From: Paragorgia papillata
Taxonomy: Eukaryota; Cnidaria; Anthozoa; Scleralcyonacea; Coralliidae
Direction of reading: 5' to 3'
NCBI GenBank assembly: GCA_035771165.1
Contig: JAWNZC010000322.1
Coordinates: 1-64,000, forward strand
Length of the DNA: 64,000 nucleotides
How positions within the stretch are numbered: the first letter of the stretch is position 1; each line of letters starts with the position of its first letter. The notes below the pieces were generated by a model that saw nothing but the letters and a program-made list of their open reading frames with translations, had not been told where the DNA came from and ran no database searches. The translations under genes were made by a program, and so were the position numbers. Shown here piece by piece: positions 23,772 through 64,000 of this stretch.

Positions 23772-25998
23772 ATTAACTCTTCTAATTTTGGTTGAAATTT
23801 AGTTAACAAAAATCTGACCACAAGAATCTCCGTGTAGGAATGCTTGATTGCGCTCATTATTCTTATTTTATGCAAACATTCTTGCATAACTTTGGTACAT
23901 GTGCAATGAAGCATTTTATTTATTGACCTTTATTCACTCATGTGTAGGCCTCGTGAGCTAGCCTGGTTAGCGGGATGGCTCGTTTTTGATTTCTTATTAA
24001 ATATGTCCTAATAATAACCCGCTGGCGGTGGTATATATATGCAGTTTCTGAGTGCCCTCTTGTTACATCCTTTTTTGCATACTGTTCCATTTTTCAACAC
24101 TCAATTATCTCCTATTATTACCTCTATTATCGTCGTATGCAATTATACCTTATAACGTCATCTACTCCACTAATTCCGGTAAAGGAGGAATATCTACGGA
24201 AATAATTGGTAGATTGTGGTGAAACTTTGAAGTTGTTCTAATACGAATGATACATTGCAATGTACACAGTTATTGCATTTGGGGAAGTTTGTTTGATAAT
24301 TGATTAATTGAACTGTGTTGAGTAGATGACATCGATGATAAGGCATCTCATTTGCATGTTACAAAAACCTGAATATCTCCGGAACATGATGAGATATTGA
24401 TGTAATAGGAACACTATACTTCCTCATACAGAAAGTACTTCTAGATAAAATCAAAATTGAATAGAAGATTTTCAGTCTTACTGCCCCTTTAAAAAAGAAG
24501 AGATTACAGAGAACAACTGAAATGTCCATTCTTTGACTGAAGTGTGGCTGAAGGGAGATAAATTGTGTCAGTGTGACACTAACAATTTTTGATACAGATT
24601 TTTGTACAGTGAATTTTGTACAGTGAATAAAAGTAGGTTTAAAATTTTTAATATTTCATCCCTTCCCAATGTTATTAAAATATTTCGTGAATAAAGGGGG
24701 CTCATATTCGGGAGGACTTATTTTAGAGAGGGCTTATTATTTAAAGGGCAACCATACGTTTCCAGGTTATTCTATTTTCCGCTAAACGGTCAGAAAAGTT
24801 CAATCTGAAACCGAAGAAATAATTGAAACTAGTCACTCGGTTCCACTTTTATAAACTGTCTAAGTTTTTGCTCCTTTTGCTGCAGTCGTGTGAATGACGA
24901 CCGCGTTGAAATAAAGACTGGTACCAGTACCTGATTGGTGGGTTTACCCACTGATCTCTAGAGATCAGTACCCATTGAATTGATCTCTGTAGAGATCAGT
25001 GGTTTTACCGGTACAAAGATTTATGTACAAATACAATGGAGTATCCATTCGCGGTCATGCTTCAAGGCTTTGCTGATAAATTATTTGCTTTACCTCGAAA
25101 TTCATATTTTTCTTTACTTTTGCTAAGTTTGATGATAACCCTTTCAGAATTAGGAAATATAACTTCAAAAGGTTTAGTCGAAAACATTTTCCGTGTTTCT
25201 CTAGAGTTATAGGAACACGAGGGGAAGTTTGGAAGAACAAGAAATTACAGTGAAGAACAAGAAATTACAGTGAGAACACGAGCCCACAGGCCCGAGTCCA
25301 CACTATTTCGAGTAGCTCCAAACTTCCACAAGTGTTTCTATAACTCTATATAGGAACACGGAAATAATGTTTTCTATTCCCTTTTCCCTTGGATGGCGTA
25401 GTGGATGGCGTATAATGGTGTGTTTGTACAAATTTTAATTAGAATGATGGCGTATTGGATGGCGTAATCTATCCATGTTTTCAATAGAGTTATAGAAACA
25501 CGGCTTTTAACCAATCACCGCTTGCGTTTTCAAAACTTAAGCATACATTACAAAATTTCGTCACGTGATCTCCAGCCGGTCCTCCCCATCTTGTGTCACG
25601 AACGCCCTGGGCACGAGGTTTGGCAAATACTTCCCGTCACAGACCTAGTATTTTGAATACAAACAACATATATATTGTACAACGGTTACATGTCGATACA
25701 ATTAGATCACGTATTTATCTTTTTTAAAATACTGATAATTTTTCTGATTTATATTCTGAGATATAGTCTTGCATTATAGGCTGAGGAATACCTGTTTAAT
25801 AAGTTAGCTACGAGTTAAAATTTGCGAGATTTGAAATAAGAATTCAGAAATTTAAACGCTTTTTTAACGTTGATCTATATCCATCCTCATTTCAACGGCT
25901 TCACACAGTTTCTGTTTTGCTCAAACCGTTTCACTTGACGTTTTCACTATCATTACAATTTTCACTCGGTACTATAATAATTCAGGCTCTGATGTGAC
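23772..25998. other. Intergenic between UBE2A and the formin; palindromes only
   Basis: No gene is seen. There is a hairpin at about 24930-25010 (CACTGATCTCTAGAGATCAG and GATCTCTGTAGAGATCAGTGG), and an inverted repeat at about 25186-25372 (TTTCCGTGTTTCTCTAGAG / AACTCTATATAGGAACACGG). Confidence 0.5.
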
Positions 25999-61867
<35,869 letters not shown>

Positions 61868-61914
61868 CTAAAATGACAGTACAGCTGTCTACAGATTGCT
61901 TTATAATTAAGAAA

Positions 61915-62175
61915 TGTTTCATAGTTTGGCGTGCTCCATCGAGTTATGGATGCACGCGGGAAGTTCGGAGAGCACGAAAAAAGCGTAAGAGTTGGAGTGC
62001 TCTCCAACTTCCCAAGTGCATCCATAACGGAGCACGCCAAACCATGAACCATTTCTTTTATAACAGAGAATCAGACACAAAACAACGGAAAACAATATTT
62101 ATTTCGCTAATTAAAAATGCGTTTCTCATTACGTTTGAAATTACCGTGCTCCATCGAGTTATGGAGCACGCACGG
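61915..62175. repeat. Palindromic repeat with GTGCTCCATCGAGTTATGGA units
   Basis: TTTGGCGTGCTCCATCGAGTT / AACGGAGCACGCCAAAC arms around 61923-62042, and a further unit (CCGTGCTCCATCGAGTTATGG) at 62145. Related in style to the AGAGTTATAG repeat at 25186-25505. It overlaps no exon; the nearest is 61740-61867. Confidence 0.5.
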
Positions 62176-64000
62176 TAGCCAATCAGAAACGCCGTTGTGT
62201 TACATCTATGTTATAAACATTAACTTTATAAAAATATTATATAAAATATTATAAAAAAATAATAACGCAATGCTGTAGCTGACTGTTGTTTTTTAGTTAC
62301 TGTAATCTCACATTATCACAATGCATGAATTGAACACTCACGGCTGTCATTTATCCTACATGTTGGCCTCAAATTTGAATAGTCGAATATCTTAAGCCAA
62401 TTTTACTGTAAATAGTGTACATGTACCAGGGTTTTATCCAAGCACTTTTTTAGCTCCAGTTACTGGACCTAACGAATAAATTATTTGTGCATGCACGATA
62501 CAATTACAGTAAAAGACATTTCTTTGACTTTCAAATCTTGACTTTTTCCAAGTATTTATCTATTACTTTGTTCAAATTTCATGTGTTTTTTTTGTTATTC
62601 GTAAGTCTTTATCTCCCGTACAAACTGAATTGAATTGCTCATTATAAATGCACGGTCTTTATCTGTATAAAGCCCAGGGAAGTATACAGATAAAGACAAA
62701 ACCTTGTGAAATTTGAACTAAATTAGTTAATTACCTCGAACCTCGGGATTAGTCTATACTTCCCTCATCGCTACGTGCCTTGGAAAGTATATGTGGCTTA
62801 GTTAAGGCTTCGGTTCTTGGTAATTAACTCTTACTTATTAATACCATTTTACACTTCACCTTTAAGTATGAACAGTACCACATTACCTATAAGTTACATG
62901 TACCCAGCCTCCTTAGCTACTTCATGTTAGGTCCACATAACAGTTTGGGTTTTGCTACTTCACGTAGGTAAGTATATATCTCACTTTACTATATTTCGAT
63001 TGTTGTTTCAACACTTGTTATTTCCACACTGCCTACGCAGATAAGGAAGCCCTGGGGAGATTATTTAAGTAATAGATTTAATTCCTAAAAATTTATATTT
63101 TAAGCCTTCGATTTAATGACTGATGGTCATGTCACTTGCGTGATGCCAGAAATGAGAAAGTTTCAATCATTGGCATTCTTATTTATTTTCCTGGCAACCT
63201 ATTAATTTTATTTATTATATAAAATAGAGTGTTTTTTTATATAAAATAGAGTGTTTTATTGATTTTTCCACCACTAATAAAAGTGATAATCTCACATGTG
63301 CGATTATTTATGATAATCGCACATGTGACGATTATCGCTAAATCAGCATTATAGTTTAATGCAATTTTTGCAAGGCAATAGGACAATTTTTTTATATAAT
63401 AAACAGAACAATACATGGATGCTTGGAAATATGAAATTTATTTCTCGTGTTGAACAGGATATGTCACTCTTTTGCTTCGCTCACTCGTGAGATATCCTGG
63501 TCAACACTCGAAATAAATTTCATATTTCCACACATCCATGTATTATTCTCTATTTAATTTCAACTTTTATAAAGCCCTAATCAAACGAGAACGCAAGTCA
63601 TCGCAAGTTGGCAGTCACGCTATCTCAGCCAGCCGCTCTGAATAGTTTCCCGAAAATATCATGTACCGTGACAAAGTTAAAACTTGTTTAAAACACTCAT
63701 GAAACCTTTATTTTGTTAATTTGGGTGTTCGAACGACCGCCACAGAAATTCTGACTGCCAACTTGCGATGACTTGCGTTCTCGTTTGATTAGGGCTTAAG
63801 ACATATAGTTAGACAAGATACAATGACACTCCAGTGAAGTCTGAGCAAAAACATTTGTAGTCGATGAATTGATGAAATAATGTCGCAAGTTTAATGTGAC
63901 TCGCGTTACCAGTGGAAAATAACATAACAAAAACTAAGTTTAAATAATAAAAATAGGCACGCACAGGCGTGCATGTATCTGCTGCGTTTAATGCCTATAG
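62176..64000. other. Right-edge region: repeats, no formin exon found
   Basis: I looked for the N-terminal formin exons (the GBD part before YIQEL) and saw none. A palindrome lies at 63407-63546 (ATACATGGATGCTTGGAAAT / ATTTCCACACATCCATGTAT). There is also a palindrome about 63285-63345 (ATAATCTCACATGTGCGATT), and a MITE is listed separately. Confidence 0.5.
63573..63796. mobile_element. Harbinger-like MITE, 224 bp, TAA duplication
   Basis: AGCCCTAATCAAACGAGAAC at the left and its complement at the right; arms about 47 bp and nearly perfect. TAA flanks both sides (63570-63572, 63797-63799). Confidence 0.82.

Overview
This is a window of animal (metazoan) nuclear DNA. Genes are split into many short exons with GT/AG introns. 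Non-coding DNA is AT-rich and packed with SINEs, LINE, Penelope and Gypsy remnants, short palindromic DNA transposons and long microsatellites. The gene content (UFSP2, a Mab-21 family gene, UBE2A/RAD6, a Diaphanous formin) and the repeats (5S-rRNA-like SINEs, Harbinger-, hAT- and TTAA-type MITEs) fit a cnidarian, probably an anthozoan. A sponge or another invertebrate is not excluded. There is no bacterial, plasmid or phage content, and I found no CRISPR array.

Layout. (1) 1-4929, plus strand: the last seven coding exons that I can identify of UFSP2, the UFM1-specific cysteine protease; its 5' part lies left of, or near, the window edge. (2) 7029-8231, minus: a single-exon Mab-21/cGAS-fold gene with degenerate catalytic residues. 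(3) 8232-17017: no host gene seen; LINE reverse-transcriptase and C-terminal remnants, a minisatellite and a 5'-truncated Penelope-like element with a GIY-YIG domain and a possible hammerhead-like motif. (4) 17018-23075, minus: a complete six-exon UBE2A/RAD6 gene encoding 152 residues. (5) 23076-25998: MITEs and palindromes. (6) 25999-61867, minus: 25 exons of a Diaphanous-related formin, from the start of its GTPase-binding/FH3 region to the stop. They join in perfect phase into 1,232 codons plus stop. The N-terminal exons should lie beyond the right edge. (7) 61868-64000: repeats only.

The host genes are unrelated housekeeping or regulatory genes (UFMylation, ubiquitination, actin nucleation) and form no operon or obvious pathway. 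The most notable host features are in the formin gene. One is a 155-residue Ser-rich exon of symmetric phase just before FH1, which could be skipped without a frameshift. The other is a recent 125-bp tandem duplication that copies an FH3 exon but not its splice acceptor. The introns hold several DNA elements with target-site duplications readable directly: 8 bp (hAT), TTAA (piggyBac-like) and 3 bp (Harbinger-like). I found no convincing undescribed multi-gene system. Exon borders were derived by hand from splice signals, phase and similarity to remembered families, not from transcripts.
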